Assembly (NCBI RefSeq): GCF_900111255.1 | Contig: NZ_FOGP01000001.1 | Coordinates: 532,894 to 596,893 of the forward strand | Direction: 5' to 3' | DNA length: 64,000 nt | From: Parafannyhessea umbonata | GTDB taxonomy: Bacteria; Actinomycetota; Coriobacteriia; Coriobacteriales; Atopobiaceae | In this document: positions 1 through 7,792 of the stretch, one piece after another | Numbering within the stretch: position 1 is the stretch's first letter | How the letters are laid out: every line of letters starts with the position of its first letter | The notes under the pieces: generated by a model | Told to the model about the DNA's origin: nothing | What the model saw: the letters and a program-made list of their open reading frames with translations, nothing else | The model's database searches: none | Program-made: the position numbers and the translations under genes

Positions 1-393
1 GCCATCTCGAGCCCGCTGCTCGAGACCTCCATCGACGGTGCCACGCGCGTCCTTCTGTCCATCGCGGGCAACAAGGACCTGGGCATTCAGGAGATCAACG
101 ACGCTGCCGACCTCGTTGCGCAGAACGTCGACCCCGACGCGAACATCATCTTCGGCACCGTTGTCGACGAGAGCCTGGGCGACCAGGTTCGCGTCACGGT
201 CATCGCGACCGGCTTTAACGACGGCAACGTGCAGCAGCCGCTCCCCACGCTGAACCTGGGCAGCAGCTCCCGCCCCTCCAGCCGTCCCGCGCCCGCTCCC
301 ACGGCGCCGTCTGCCCCCGCGCCCCACAGCTCGGGCTCCAACAACGACAAGGAGTTCGACATCCCCGAGTTCCTCAAGCACAGCCGTCTCTAG
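1..393 (+). CDS. ftsZ: Cell division protein FtsZ, C-terminal part
   Basis: Open at the left edge of the window; reads in frame from base 1 to a TAG at 391-393 (130 residues). The visible part is the end of the tubulin-like C-terminal domain (DLVAQNVDPDANIIFGTV, then DQVRVTVIATGF), a Pro/Ser/Ala-rich linker, and the conserved C-terminal peptide DIPEFLKHSRL that in FtsZ binds partners such as SepF and FtsA. FtsZ polymerises with GTP into the cytokinetic ring; the GTP-binding half lies outside the window. It heads a same-strand block of division genes, with pgeF starting 8 bases downstream. Identification is firm. Confidence 0.96.
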   Translation, partial: AISSPLLETSIDGATRVLLSIAGNKDLGIQEINDAADLVAQNVDPDANIIFGTVVDESLGDQVRVTVIATGFNDGNVQQPLPTLNLGSSSRPSSRPAPAPTAPSAPAPHSSGSNNDKEFDIPEFLKHSRL

Positions 394-401
394 GGACGAT
401 T

Positions 402-1256
402 GTGGCGGGGCTTGACAGATACGAATCCTGCGGCGTGACCCTGCTGGGCGACCTTTCTCGCCCGTGCGGGGTCACGTTCGCATTTACCGAGCGTACCGGT
501 GGCGTCTCGAAGGGGCAGTTCTCTTCGCTCAACCTGGGCGACGCCTGCGGAGACGACCCCGCTGACGTGGCCGAGAACCGTCGCAGGCTGCTTTGCGCGG
601 TCGGCGCCGGGGGACTCCTTGGCAGGCTGGTCAACCCCAGGCAGGTCCACGGCGACCGCATCGTGAGCGTCACGTCGGCCTCCGACGAGGCCGTTGAGCG
701 TTCGCGGCTTGAGGCTCGCGAGGGTGCCGATGCCGTCGTGTGCACCGTCGCCGACGTGCCGGTGCTCCTGTGCTTTGCCGACTGCGTCCCGGTTGTCGTG
801 GCCCAGCCCGGCGGATTCGCCGTCGCCCATTCCGGATGGCGTGGCACCATCGCCCGCATCGCCGCAAAGGCGACGCTCGAGCTCTCGCGCGTGACCGGTT
901 CCGACCCGGCTGCGTCCGTGGCCTACATTGGCCCGCACATCGCGGGGGAGGACTACGAGGTCTCCGAGGAGCTCCTGACTCGCTTCGTCGACGAGTTCGG
1001 CGAGAAGGTCGCGCTGCCCGGACGGCGGCTCGACCTTGCCTGCGCCATCGGGCTGGCCCTGGCTGATGTCGGGGTTGATCCGCAAAACGTCGTGGACTCC
1101 AGGGTCTCGACCCCTCGCTCCACCGACAGGTTCTACTCGTACCGCGCCGAGGGCGGCTCGTGCGGCCGGCATGGCGCCATCGCGCTCATGCGCGGAGACG
1201 GCTCCGATACCGGTGCCGTCACAACCAACATCTTTTGGGAAGGTGACCACTTGTGA
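402..1256 (+). CDS. pgeF: Peptidoglycan editing factor / laccase-domain protein (YfiH family)
   Basis: 284 residues, GTG start 8 bases after ftsZ. The family (multicopper polyphenol oxidase fold) has members with purine nucleoside phosphorylase activity and a role in keeping peptidoglycan precursors correct; which applies here cannot be read from sequence. Metal-site motifs are present: QVHG at residues 81-84, ADC at 126-128 and HSGWRG at 143-148. The usual CYEV of the later GPxI block reads EDYEV, so one commonly conserved Cys is absent. The stop overlaps the start of yggS by four bases, indicating translational coupling within the division operon. Confidence 0.9.
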   Translation: MAGLDRYESCGVTLLGDLSRPCGVTFAFTERTGGVSKGQFSSLNLGDACGDDPADVAENRRRLLCAVGAGGLLGRLVNPRQVHGDRIVSVTSASDEAVERSRLEAREGADAVVCTVADVPVLLCFADCVPVVVAQPGGFAVAHSGWRGTIARIAAKATLELSRVTGSDPAASVAYIGPHIAGEDYEVSEELLTRFVDEFGEKVALPGRRLDLACAIGLALADVGVDPQNVVDSRVSTPRSTDRFYSYRAEGGSCGRHGAIALMRGDGSDTGAVTTNIFWEGDHL

Positions 1257-1990
1257 CTGATGAGGAGCGCGAGGGATATCTCGAATTCCTGACGTCACGC
1301 CGCGCGCGGATTCTGGCGCGCATCGAGGAGGCTGCTCGCGTCTCTGGGCGCGGCGCCGATCAGGTGGAGGCCATCGCGGTCTCCAAGACCGTGGGGGTGG
1401 ACGAGGTGGTGCTCGCCTGGCGGGCCGGATGGCGTGCCTTCGGTGAGAACCGTCCCCAGGAGCTCGTGCGCAAGCTCGCGGGCATCGAGAGCCATCCCGA
1501 GATGGACGGCGTCCGCTTCGACATGATCGGCAACCTGCAGACGAACAAGATCAACCAGGTCCTTGGCAGGGTGTCGCTGATTCACTCCGTCTCGTCCGCG
1601 CACCTGGCGAAGGCCATCTCGAAGCGCGCCGAGGTTCGCGGCCATAGCGAGCGCGTCCTGCTCGAGGTCAACGTCTCGGGCGAGGAGTCCAAGTCGGGCT
1701 TCACCCCCGAGGAGGTTCATAGCGAGATGGATGACCTTCTTGGCATGGGCGGCATCGAGATCTGCGGCCTCATGACCATGGCCCCCGCCAACGACCCCGA
1801 CGCCGCTCGCAGAACGTTTTCGGGTCTGCGCGAACTTCGGGAGCAGCTGAGCTCGGAGAGCGGCCTCGGTCTTGCTACACTTTCCTGCGGAATGAGTGAT
1901 GATTTCGCCATCGCGGTGGAGGAGGGCTCTACCCTCGTTAGGCTTGGTAGAACGGTTTTCGATCCCAACCACGACCTCGTGACGGAATAA
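1253..1990 (+). CDS. yggS: YggS/PROSC-family pyridoxal-phosphate homeostasis protein
   Basis: 245 residues, GTG start overlapping the pgeF stop. The fold is that of the alanine-racemase N-terminal barrel, and the family binds PLP without a known catalytic reaction, buffering B6 and affecting amino-acid metabolism. The PLP lysine is K45 in AVSKTVGVDE; GENRPQEL, MIGNLQTNK and SCGMSDDFAIAVEEGS are the phosphate-binding and C-terminal motifs. Position between pgeF and sepF is typical of Gram-positive division clusters. Length is close to the family norm (about 230). Confidence 0.93.
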   Translation: MTDEEREGYLEFLTSRRARILARIEEAARVSGRGADQVEAIAVSKTVGVDEVVLAWRAGWRAFGENRPQELVRKLAGIESHPEMDGVRFDMIGNLQTNKINQVLGRVSLIHSVSSAHLAKAISKRAEVRGHSERVLLEVNVSGEESKSGFTPEEVHSEMDDLLGMGGIEICGLMTMAPANDPDAARRTFSGLRELREQLSSESGLGLATLSCGMSDDFAIAVEEGSTLVRLGRTVFDPNHDLVTE

Positions 1991-2045
1991 TAGGACGATT
2001 GTTGATTGACCCGGGTGACGTCCGGGCCGGGAAGGCGGGGATAAT

Positions 2046-2774
2046 ATGGGTCTCCTCGACAACCTCAGGGACAGGCTTCGTCCCGCTGACGACAACTACT
2101 ACGGCGACGACTACTACGACGACTACGACGAGCCGATGGACGACTACGGCCAGAACACCCACGAGGGCACGGGCCTTCTGGGCAACAGCCCCCGTCCCGA
2201 GGCCGAGAGCGTCTCCGTCTACACCCGCTCCGGCAGGCCCCTGGGCAACGAGCCCGCGCGCGGCACTTCGAGCTACTCCGGCGGATACCAGCACCCCGCG
2301 CCCAACCCCGACTACGCGCCGCGCACCGAGTACGCCCCGCGCCCTTCGTACTCTGACAGCTTTGCCTCTGACGAGACCACGCAGATCCCGCAGGGCGCCG
2401 CTCACGCAGCCGCCCACGATTCCGTCCTGGGCAACACCACCAACGGCAACACCCCCGCGGACAGGGGGCTCAAGGCGGTTCCGCGCGTCAGTTCCGGGCA
2501 GCTTCCGCCCTACGTGCTGAAGCCCGTCTCCTACGACGACGTCCAGATGGTCGTCCGTCGCGTTCGCACGGGCCAGCCTGTTGTCCTGGTCTTCAAGAAT
2601 ACCAACATCGACACCGCCAAGCGCATCCTCGACTTCTCGTTCGGCCTCGCCTGCGGCATCAGCGGACAGGTCGACGAGCTCGGCGACCGCGTCTTCGTGG
2701 TCATGCCCCAGGGCGTCCAGCTCTCCCAGGCAGACATCGACAAGCTTGCCGCCGACGGCACCATCGAAAGGTAG
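2046..2774 (+). CDS. sepF: Cell division protein SepF
   Basis: 242 residues with ATG start. The N-terminus MGLLDNLRDRL fits the membrane-binding amphipathic helix of SepF. It is followed by an acidic, tyrosine-rich, probably disordered linker (about residues 16-150) and the conserved SepF core domain (about 158-240: YDDVQMVVRRVRTGQPVVLV, then GISGQVDELGDRVFVVMP). SepF dimers anchor FtsZ filaments to the membrane in bacteria lacking FtsA, as actinobacteria do. The linker is longer than in Bacillus SepF (about 150 residues in all). 55 bases follow yggS, and proC begins 2 bases after the stop. Confidence 0.95.
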   Translation: MGLLDNLRDRLRPADDNYYGDDYYDDYDEPMDDYGQNTHEGTGLLGNSPRPEAESVSVYTRSGRPLGNEPARGTSSYSGGYQHPAPNPDYAPRTEYAPRPSYSDSFASDETTQIPQGAAHAAAHDSVLGNTTNGNTPADRGLKAVPRVSSGQLPPYVLKPVSYDDVQMVVRRVRTGQPVVLVFKNTNIDTAKRILDFSFGLACGISGQVDELGDRVFVVMPQGVQLSQADIDKLAADGTIER

Positions 2775-2776
2775 CG

Positions 2777-3586
2777 ATGCGCATGCTCGAAGCAACCGTT
2801 GCCGTAATCGGCGCTGGATCCATGGGAGGGGCCATTGCTGCCGGCCTGGTCAACTCCGGCTGCGCAGACCCCTCTCGGGTAATGGCCTGCGACCACAACG
2901 ACGACAAGCTCGCGGCCCTCTCGGCAAAGGGCGTCCGCACGTTTCCCGATGCCGGCGAGATGTTGGCGTGCGACCCCGACGTGGTCGTCCTCGCCATCAA
3001 GCCCCAGGTCCTGCGCCAGTCCGTTGAGGTGGTTCGCGCCAAGCTTGCCGGGAAGCTCGTCGTCTCGATCGCCGCGGGCGTGAGCATCGCGACTCTCGAG
3101 GAGATGCTCTCCGACTCCCGCGTGGTGCGCGTCATGCCCAACCTGCCGGTCCAGGCGCTCTCCGGCGCATCCGCGCTCTGTCGGGGCAACCTGGCGAGCG
3201 ATGCCGACATGGACGTCGCGCTCCAGATCTTCGGCGCGCTCGGCTCCGCCAAGGTCATGCGTGAGGACCAGCTGGACGCCGAGGGCGCCGTGGTGGGCTG
3301 CGGTCCCGCCTACGTTGCCCTCATGGTGGATGCCCTGACGCGCTCCGGCGTCGAGAAGGGGCTTCCGGCCCAGGCCTGCCGCGAGATGGTCCTCTCGACC
3401 ATGCGCGGCGTCTGCGACCAGCTTCTCGAGTCGGGCGAGCATCCGCGTGCCTACATGGAGAAGGTCACCTCTCCGGGCGGAACCACGGCCGCGGGCCTGA
3501 GAGAGCTCGAGCCCGCGCTGATCGGGGGCGTCCAGGGTGCCATCGACGCGGCTCTCAGGCGCACCGTTGAGCTGGCGGGGGAGTAG
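2777..3586 (+). CDS. proC: Pyrroline-5-carboxylate reductase
   Basis: 269 residues. Reduces 1-pyrroline-5-carboxylate to L-proline with NAD(P)H in the cytosol. The N-terminal Rossmann motif GAGSMGGAIAAGL is at about residues 12-24; the C-terminal dimerisation domain carries the family signature around TSPGGTTAAGLRELE. Length is normal. Its place between sepF and yggT is the usual conserved neighbourhood rather than a proline operon, so expression follows the division genes. An ATG two codons later (2783) is an alternative start. Confidence 0.95.
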   Translation: MRMLEATVAVIGAGSMGGAIAAGLVNSGCADPSRVMACDHNDDKLAALSAKGVRTFPDAGEMLACDPDVVVLAIKPQVLRQSVEVVRAKLAGKLVVSIAAGVSIATLEEMLSDSRVVRVMPNLPVQALSGASALCRGNLASDADMDVALQIFGALGSAKVMREDQLDAEGAVVGCGPAYVALMVDALTRSGVEKGLPAQACREMVLSTMRGVCDQLLESGEHPRAYMEKVTSPGGTTAAGLRELEPALIGGVQGAIDAALRRTVELAGE

Positions 3587-3589
3587 GAC

Positions 3590-3844
3590 ATGCTTCTTAC
3601 CGCGTTCTATCGGCTCGTCGACATATACTCCTGGCTCATAGTCGCGGCCGCGGTGCTCTCGTGGTTCTCTACGGCCGGAGGCGTCGTGGAAGACATCCGC
3701 GGCGCGCTCCTGACGCTCACCGAGCCCTACGTCGGTCTCTTTAGGCGATTCGTTCCGCCCCTTGGCGGAGTGGACTTCTCGCCCGTCCTCGCGATACTCG
3801 TCCTTGAGGTTATCCTTAGGCTGATGCAGCGAATACTCATTTAG
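3590..3844 (+). CDS. yggT: YggT family membrane protein
   Basis: 84 residues, starting 3 bases after proC. Two hydrophobic segments (about residues 3-25 and 58-78) flank the typical motif EPYVGLFRRFVPPLGGVDFSPVLAIL, given here only for residues around PLGGVDFSP. The family is a small integral membrane protein of the division neighbourhood with an imprecisely known role in cell-envelope or osmotic functions. Single-copy in this operon between proC and divIVA, as in many Gram-positives. Confidence 0.9.
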   Translation: MLLTAFYRLVDIYSWLIVAAAVLSWFSTAGGVVEDIRGALLTLTEPYVGLFRRFVPPLGGVDFSPVLAILVLEVILRLMQRILI

Positions 3845-3853
3845 GATTCGGGT

Positions 3854-3859
3854 TATACT
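3854..3859 (+). promoter_or_regulatory. Probable -10 box for divIVA
   Basis: TATACT in the 74-base gap between yggT and divIVA, with no clear -35 hexamer at the proper distance. The context GGTTATACT suits a sigma-A -10 element, so divIVA may have its own promoter in addition to read-through. Confidence 0.45.
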
Positions 3860-3918
3860 ACCTAAAGCGGTAAAACGCACTGCTGACGTAGCATGAGACA
3901 TAGTTGAAAGGGAACATT

Positions 3919-4593
3919 ATGGCTATCACCCCAGCAGACATTGAACAGATGACGTTTGACCAGGCCAAGAAGCATGAGGACGGCTACAACACCGAAGAGG
4001 TCGACGCATTCCTCGACCAGCTTGCCACCGAGGTCGACGCGATGCTCCAGAAGATCGCCGACCTCAAGGGTCGTCTCAACACCACCGAGCAGCAACTCGC
4101 TGCCGCTCAGGCCCAGGTTGCCCAGCTCAAGGAGCAGGGCACCGCTCCCGCGCCCGTTGCCGCTCCCGCTCCCGCACCCGACTACTCCGCCTCCGAGCAC
4201 CAGATCTCCCAGGTCCTCATCGTCGCTCAGCAGAGCGCTGACAAGCTTGTCGCCGACGCCCGCGCCAACGCCGAGAACATTCGCAACGAGGCTGACCAGA
4301 AGGCTCGCGAGGTCATTCGCCAGGCCCTGGCCGAGAAGCAGAACGAGCTTGATGAGATTGATCGTCTGAAGCAGTCCCGCGAGGACTTCCGCAGCGAGTA
4401 CAAGAAGCTCCTGCAGCACTTCATCGACGATGCCGACGCCGTCTTCCCGCAGCAGAGCCTCAGCACCCCGAACGGCTCAAAGCCCGCTGCGCAGACTCCT
4501 GTTGCCCCCGCTCCCGTTGCCGCTCCCGCGCCGATCGCAGAGCAGGACACCAACGGCTTTGCTGGCAACATGGACTTCAGCGACCTCGACTAG
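3919..4593 (+). CDS. divIVA: DivIVA/Wag31 polar growth and division protein
   Basis: 224 residues from ATG 3919, which is preceded by GAAAGGGA; an upstream in-frame TTG (3904) lacks a site. The N-terminal DivIVA domain (MAITPADIEQMTF, then GYNTEEVDAFLDQL) binds negatively curved membrane. A coiled coil follows (about 35-75), then a Pro/Ala spacer, a second coiled coil (about 95-170) and a Pro/Ala-rich tail ending in GNMDFSDLD. In actinobacteria this protein organises polar growth and septum placement. It ends the division operon and is followed by an intrinsic terminator. Confidence 0.95.
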   Translation: MAITPADIEQMTFDQAKKHEDGYNTEEVDAFLDQLATEVDAMLQKIADLKGRLNTTEQQLAAAQAQVAQLKEQGTAPAPVAAPAPAPDYSASEHQISQVLIVAQQSADKLVADARANAENIRNEADQKAREVIRQALAEKQNELDEIDRLKQSREDFRSEYKKLLQHFIDDADAVFPQQSLSTPNGSKPAAQTPVAPAPVAAPAPIAEQDTNGFAGNMDFSDLD

Positions 4594-4636
4594 CGTATAG
4601 CGAAGGCCCACCGACAGAATTGCGACTTCCAAAGCA

Positions 4637-4664
4637 AGGTCCCTCCCATGGGAGGGGCCTTTTC
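4637..4664. terminator. Intrinsic terminator between divIVA and the convergent repair genes
   Basis: AGGTCCCTCC (4637-4646) pairs with GGAGGGGCCT (4651-4660) around a 4-base loop, followed by TTTT. It lies 43 bases after divIVA and directly beside the stop codon of the opposite-strand gene, so it can serve both directions. Confidence 0.85.
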
Positions 4665-4667
4665 GTC

Positions 4668-5756
4668 TTAGGCGGGCCTGTTGCGGTGTCCTCCCCGGTA
4701 GCGCTCGGGCACGTGGGGACCCGGGTCGTCGGAGCGGGGGTCAAGCTCGAAGAGCCCTCTCCAGAATCGTACGGGCATCCAGCCCTTGCGCAGGTCATAG
4801 CCGCGCTGGGAAGCGTTTCTGCCCTTGAGCTCCAGTCCGTCGTAGAACCTCTTCCAGAGGGCTCGCACGTAGCGCTCGTCCGGGGCGAGGTCCCCTCGAC
4901 CTGCGAGTCCCGTGACCGTCCGTGCGTCGAGACGCGCGACCTCGCAGGCTTTCCACCCGCGGTCGTGGAATATCGCGGTGGCATGGACGGGATCGACGAC
5001 GTAGAAGCGCTCTTCTCGCATGCGCCTCGCGAAGTGGCGCGAGACGAAGGGCAGCACGTCGGCGTTGGGCGAGAAGGACGCGCCTAGCGTGTCGTCGGCC
5101 ATGTGCGAGAACCGGACGAACTGCCGTGCGTGCTCGCACTCGCCCATGACCTGCCTTGCGAGGGCGTCAACCTCTGCGGTGACGGGGTCCGTGGCATCCT
5201 GCGCCGCGCCCGCGCCCTCCGCGAAGCACCTCACGACATAGCGGTGGACGCTTTCGGGCATCCCCTTGCTGTCAGAGGCGCATGCCCAAGCGAGCTTGAA
5301 CGCGCACTCGCCAGAGCAGCGTGCGGGGCATCTGCCTTCCTGGGCGCGCGGGCAGGTGGCGGCGAGCCTTGTCTGCAGGCCGGCGTACACGCGCCGAGCG
5401 AGGGCCGCTAGGCCCTCGGGAAGGACTTCTGGGATCGTCTCGAACGCCTCGCCGAGCATCGGCTGCGCCGAGCTCGTGACGCATAGGCGCATCCGCTCGT
5501 GGGGGACGTGCGCCAGGTAGCCCACGCCCACGGCCGCAAGGACCCCCTCGAGCGTCGCCGGGGTGGACACGAGCAGGCCGTCGCAGCCTGATATCGCGTT
5601 CCTGACGCGTTCGACGATCTCCTGGACTTCGGGTGCTACCTCGTCTGCGTGTTCGCTCCTGTGGGCGAGAGCCTCGCGCTGGGACAACGTGCTAGAAGAG
5701 CGCGAGTTGCCCCTCGGCCTGCCTCCGACGCCTGTTGTAGCTTGTCGCACTCGCAT
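4668..5756 (-). CDS. DUF4130 (TIGR03915-type) partner of radical SAM DNA-repair protein
   Basis: 362 residues from ATG 5756, which has a good site (GAGGG about 9 bases upstream) although it lies 65 bases inside the radical SAM gene. The DUF4130 core begins near residue 59 (DGLLVSTPATLEGVLAAV) and ends in the typical DPVHATAIFHDRG and GLELKGRNASQRG region. A Cys cluster in the middle (CPRAQEGRCPARCSGEC) is unlike the core of many relatives and might bind metal. Members are almost always encoded beside the TIGR03916-type radical SAM protein and are annotated as probable DNA-metabolism proteins; the activity is unproven. Co-transcribed with that gene here. Confidence 0.82.
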   Translation of the reverse strand: MRVRQATTGVGGRPRGNSRSSSTLSQREALAHRSEHADEVAPEVQEIVERVRNAISGCDGLLVSTPATLEGVLAAVGVGYLAHVPHERMRLCVTSSAQPMLGEAFETIPEVLPEGLAALARRVYAGLQTRLAATCPRAQEGRCPARCSGECAFKLAWACASDSKGMPESVHRYVVRCFAEGAGAAQDATDPVTAEVDALARQVMGECEHARQFVRFSHMADDTLGASFSPNADVLPFVSRHFARRMREERFYVVDPVHATAIFHDRGWKACEVARLDARTVTGLAGRGDLAPDERYVRALWKRFYDGLELKGRNASQRGYDLRKGWMPVRFWRGLFELDPRSDDPGPHVPERYRGGHRNRPA

Positions 5757-7047
5757 CGCTCACCACCCTCTTGCGAATGAGCTCCTCGTCCAGTGGGCAG
5801 CTCTCGTCGCGCTTGCCGTGACAGGTGAGGAAGTGCCTTGCCCGCTTGAGCGTGACGTTGAGACGCTTGAGGTCGTCGAATCCCAGCGGGTGGCGCCTCC
5901 TTGCCTGTATGATGCGCCTTGCCCCGATGGGACCGATTCCCGGCACACGCAGGAGAGCCTCGAGCGGGGCGTCGTTCGCCTCGACGGGGAAGCGGTCGAT
6001 GTGCGCGAGCGCCCAGGCAAGCTTTGGGTCCACCTCGAGGTCGAGCCACGGGGCATCTGGCGAGGCAAGCTCGTCTGCCGAGAAGTCGTAGTAGCGCATG
6101 AGCCAGTCTGCCTGGTACAGGCGATGCTCGCGACGAAGCGGCACGGGTGTCTCACGTCCGGGTAGCCGGTCGTCCTCCATCACGGGCATGTAGGCCGAGA
6201 AGAACACGCGCTTGAGGTCGTAGCGCCGGTAGAGTGCGCTGGAGAGCTGCAGGATGTGGTTGTCGTCCTCTGGCGTGGCGCCGATGATGATCTGCGTCGA
6301 CTGCCCTGCCGGCGCGAAGGTCCTCTTTGAGCTTGATACCGAGGAGGTCTTCCTGAGCGTGAGCCTTGCACCGTTCGTGGCGAGCCCCACGCCGGACGCG
6401 CTCCGGCGGGAGGGGAGGCTCGGGTGCCCGTCCGTGAGGGCCCCTTCCTCCTGCTTTCTCTTGGAACAGATCTGCGACATCGGGGCCTTCACGTTGTTGA
6501 CTCCCTTGTCCGGGCAGAGGAGCGAGAGGGACTTGGCGCTGGGCAGCTCGAGGTTGACGCTCAGCCTGTCCGCGAGCCTCCCCAGCCTGTCGACGAGGTC
6601 AGCCGACGTTCCCGGGATGACCTTGGCGTGCACGTAGCCGTTGAAGCACAGCTCGCCGCGAAGGATCTCGAGGCACAAGATCATGCGCTCGGTGGTCTCG
6701 TCCGGTGTGCCCAGCACGCCGGACGACAGAAACAGCCCCTCGATGTAGTTGCGCTTGTAGAAGTCGACCGTGAGCTCGGCGAGCTCACGCGGCGAAAAGG
6801 TGGCCCGCTTACACGAGGCGCCCCTTCTGTTCACGCAGTAGGCGCAGTCGTAGCTGCAGGCGTTGCTCATGAGCACCTTGAGAAGGGTGACACAGCGGCC
6901 GTCCGCGGTGAAGCTGTGGCAGCATCCTGCCGGGCTCGCCTGTCCCAGCGCTCCCGCCTTTGGTCCCCTTCGGGCACCCGAAGAGGTACATGCGACGTCG
7001 TACTTTGCCGCCTCGGCAAGTATTTCGAGCTTTTCGAGCGTGTCCAC
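5692..7047 (-). CDS. Putative DNA modification/repair radical SAM protein (TIGR03916-type)
   Basis: 451 residues from GTG 7047, chosen because GGAGG stands five bases upstream; earlier in-frame codons would run through the LexA-like box. The radical SAM cluster motif is C64-x3-C68-x2-C71 (ACSYDCAYC). The C-terminal third contains a helix-hairpin-helix typical of DNA binding (LLRVPGIGPIGARRII, about residues 360-375). An insertion around MSQICSKRKQEEG (about 195-250) is poorly conserved-looking. The family is predicted to act on DNA with S-adenosylmethionine, but no substrate is known. It overlaps the DUF4130 gene downstream, so the two proteins are probably made together. Confidence 0.85.
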   Translation of the reverse strand: MDTLEKLEILAEAAKYDVACTSSGARRGPKAGALGQASPAGCCHSFTADGRCVTLLKVLMSNACSYDCAYCVNRRGASCKRATFSPRELAELTVDFYKRNYIEGLFLSSGVLGTPDETTERMILCLEILRGELCFNGYVHAKVIPGTSADLVDRLGRLADRLSVNLELPSAKSLSLLCPDKGVNNVKAPMSQICSKRKQEEGALTDGHPSLPSRRSASGVGLATNGARLTLRKTSSVSSSKRTFAPAGQSTQIIIGATPEDDNHILQLSSALYRRYDLKRVFFSAYMPVMEDDRLPGRETPVPLRREHRLYQADWLMRYYDFSADELASPDAPWLDLEVDPKLAWALAHIDRFPVEANDAPLEALLRVPGIGPIGARRIIQARRRHPLGFDDLKRLNVTLKRARHFLTCHGKRDESCPLDEELIRKRVVSDASATSYNRRRRQAEGQLALF

Positions 7048-7062
7048 GAGGGCCTCCAAAAA

Positions 7063-7078
7063 TAGAACGACTGTTCTA
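7063..7078. promoter_or_regulatory. LexA/SOS-box-like palindrome upstream of the radical SAM gene
   Basis: TAGAACGACTGTTCTA is a perfect palindrome in its six outer bases and contains GAAC-N4-GTTC, the core of Gram-positive LexA (DinR) boxes. It sits 6 bases upstream of the GGAGG site of the radical SAM gene, where a bound repressor would block transcription. A weaker half-match (GTAC-AAGT-GTTC) is at 7105-7116. Confidence 0.7.
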
Positions 7079-7192
7079 TACAGTCTAGTGCGAGGAGCCA
7101 CGTAGTACAAGTGTTCTGTTTTTTGGGGAGAAGAGCCTCGTCCGATGCGGTGCGCGGGAGCTCGTGCAGTGGGTTTTCCAGGGGAAGATAGT

Positions 7193-7548
7193 GCGAAGTG
7201 GGCCGATGAGCCGGGTTCTGTCGTGGACGATCATTTATCTACTGACGCCGTTACCGACGCCCTCTAGCTCGCAACCCGAGCGCGGTGCGGGCCGCACCAT
7301 GACGCTCCTATTTGCGATTGCTCCGGAAGGGGCTTGCCAAGCCGCCGTGTTGCCACGACGCTGGTGGTCTCTTGCACCACCGTTTCAGCTTTTCTCTCAC
7401 TCGCTTGCGCGAGCAGCGGGAGTCTTCTTTTCTGCGGCGCTTTCCGTCGGGTCACCCCGCCAGGCCGTTAGCCTGCTTCCTGCCCTGTGGAGCCCGGACT
7501 TTCCTCATGACACGCAAGCGCGTCCCGCGATCGTCTGGCCCACTTCGC
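7193..7548 (-). ncRNA. rnpB: RNase P RNA (bacterial type A-like)
   Basis: Transcribed leftwards. The P1 helix is a perfect 12-bp pairing between GCGAAGTGGGCC (7193-7204) and its complement (7537-7548). The conserved P4 strand GAGGAAAGTCCGGGCTCC occurs near the 5' end of the RNA and the conserved 3' GACAGAACCCGG near the other end. It is the catalytic RNA of the ribonucleoprotein that matures tRNA 5' ends. Length, about 356 nt, is normal. Ends are set from P1 and could differ by a few bases. Confidence 0.95.
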
Positions 7549-7555
7549 GTGAGTG

Positions 7556-7561
7556 ATTGTA
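7556..7561 (-). promoter_or_regulatory. -10 box of rnpB
   Basis: On the minus strand TACAAT lies 7 bases before the P1 helix, the right distance for a transcription start at about 7549. No strong -35 is evident. Confidence 0.55.
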
Positions 7562-7692
7562 GCAGACGGGGGAGTGCTGGCGCTGGTTGTTGGCGATGCT
7601 TACCAACTCATCATGCCGCTAGGCGACCGCCGCCAAGAAATGAAGAATTTGTTGTTGCCATCGCGCGCGTGCATTTCCATCGTCTTTTCCAG

Positions 7693-7760
7693 CGAGATTG
7701 TTACTCCTCGGGAGGCATCACTTGCGCAAGAGCGTCAGCTGAGCCATCGCTCTCTGTCCT
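7693..7760 (+). promoter_or_regulatory. RAT-like antiterminator site and following hairpin
   Basis: GAGATTGTTACTCCTCGGG followed by AGGCA resembles the ribonucleic antiterminator (RAT) bound by LicT/BglG proteins. AGAGCG (7729-7734) can pair with CGCTCT (7748-7753) just after, as a possible terminator stem, but it has no strong U-run and does not clearly overlap the RAT. It lies about 70 bases upstream of the antiterminator pseudogene, the normal autoregulatory position. Confidence 0.6.
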
Positions 7761-7792
7761 TGCCATGCCTGGTGTCTTGTGAGGATTTTTTT

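Noticed and set aside
3862-4419. Leu-rich minus-strand frame opposite divIVA
   Set aside because: Mirror of the coiled-coil codons of divIVA; looks membrane-like only because of the antisense of GAG/CAG codons.
7105-7116. Second LexA box (GTAC-AAGT-GTTC)
   Set aside because: One arm deviates from GAAC and symmetry is poor; mentioned only as a weak half-site.
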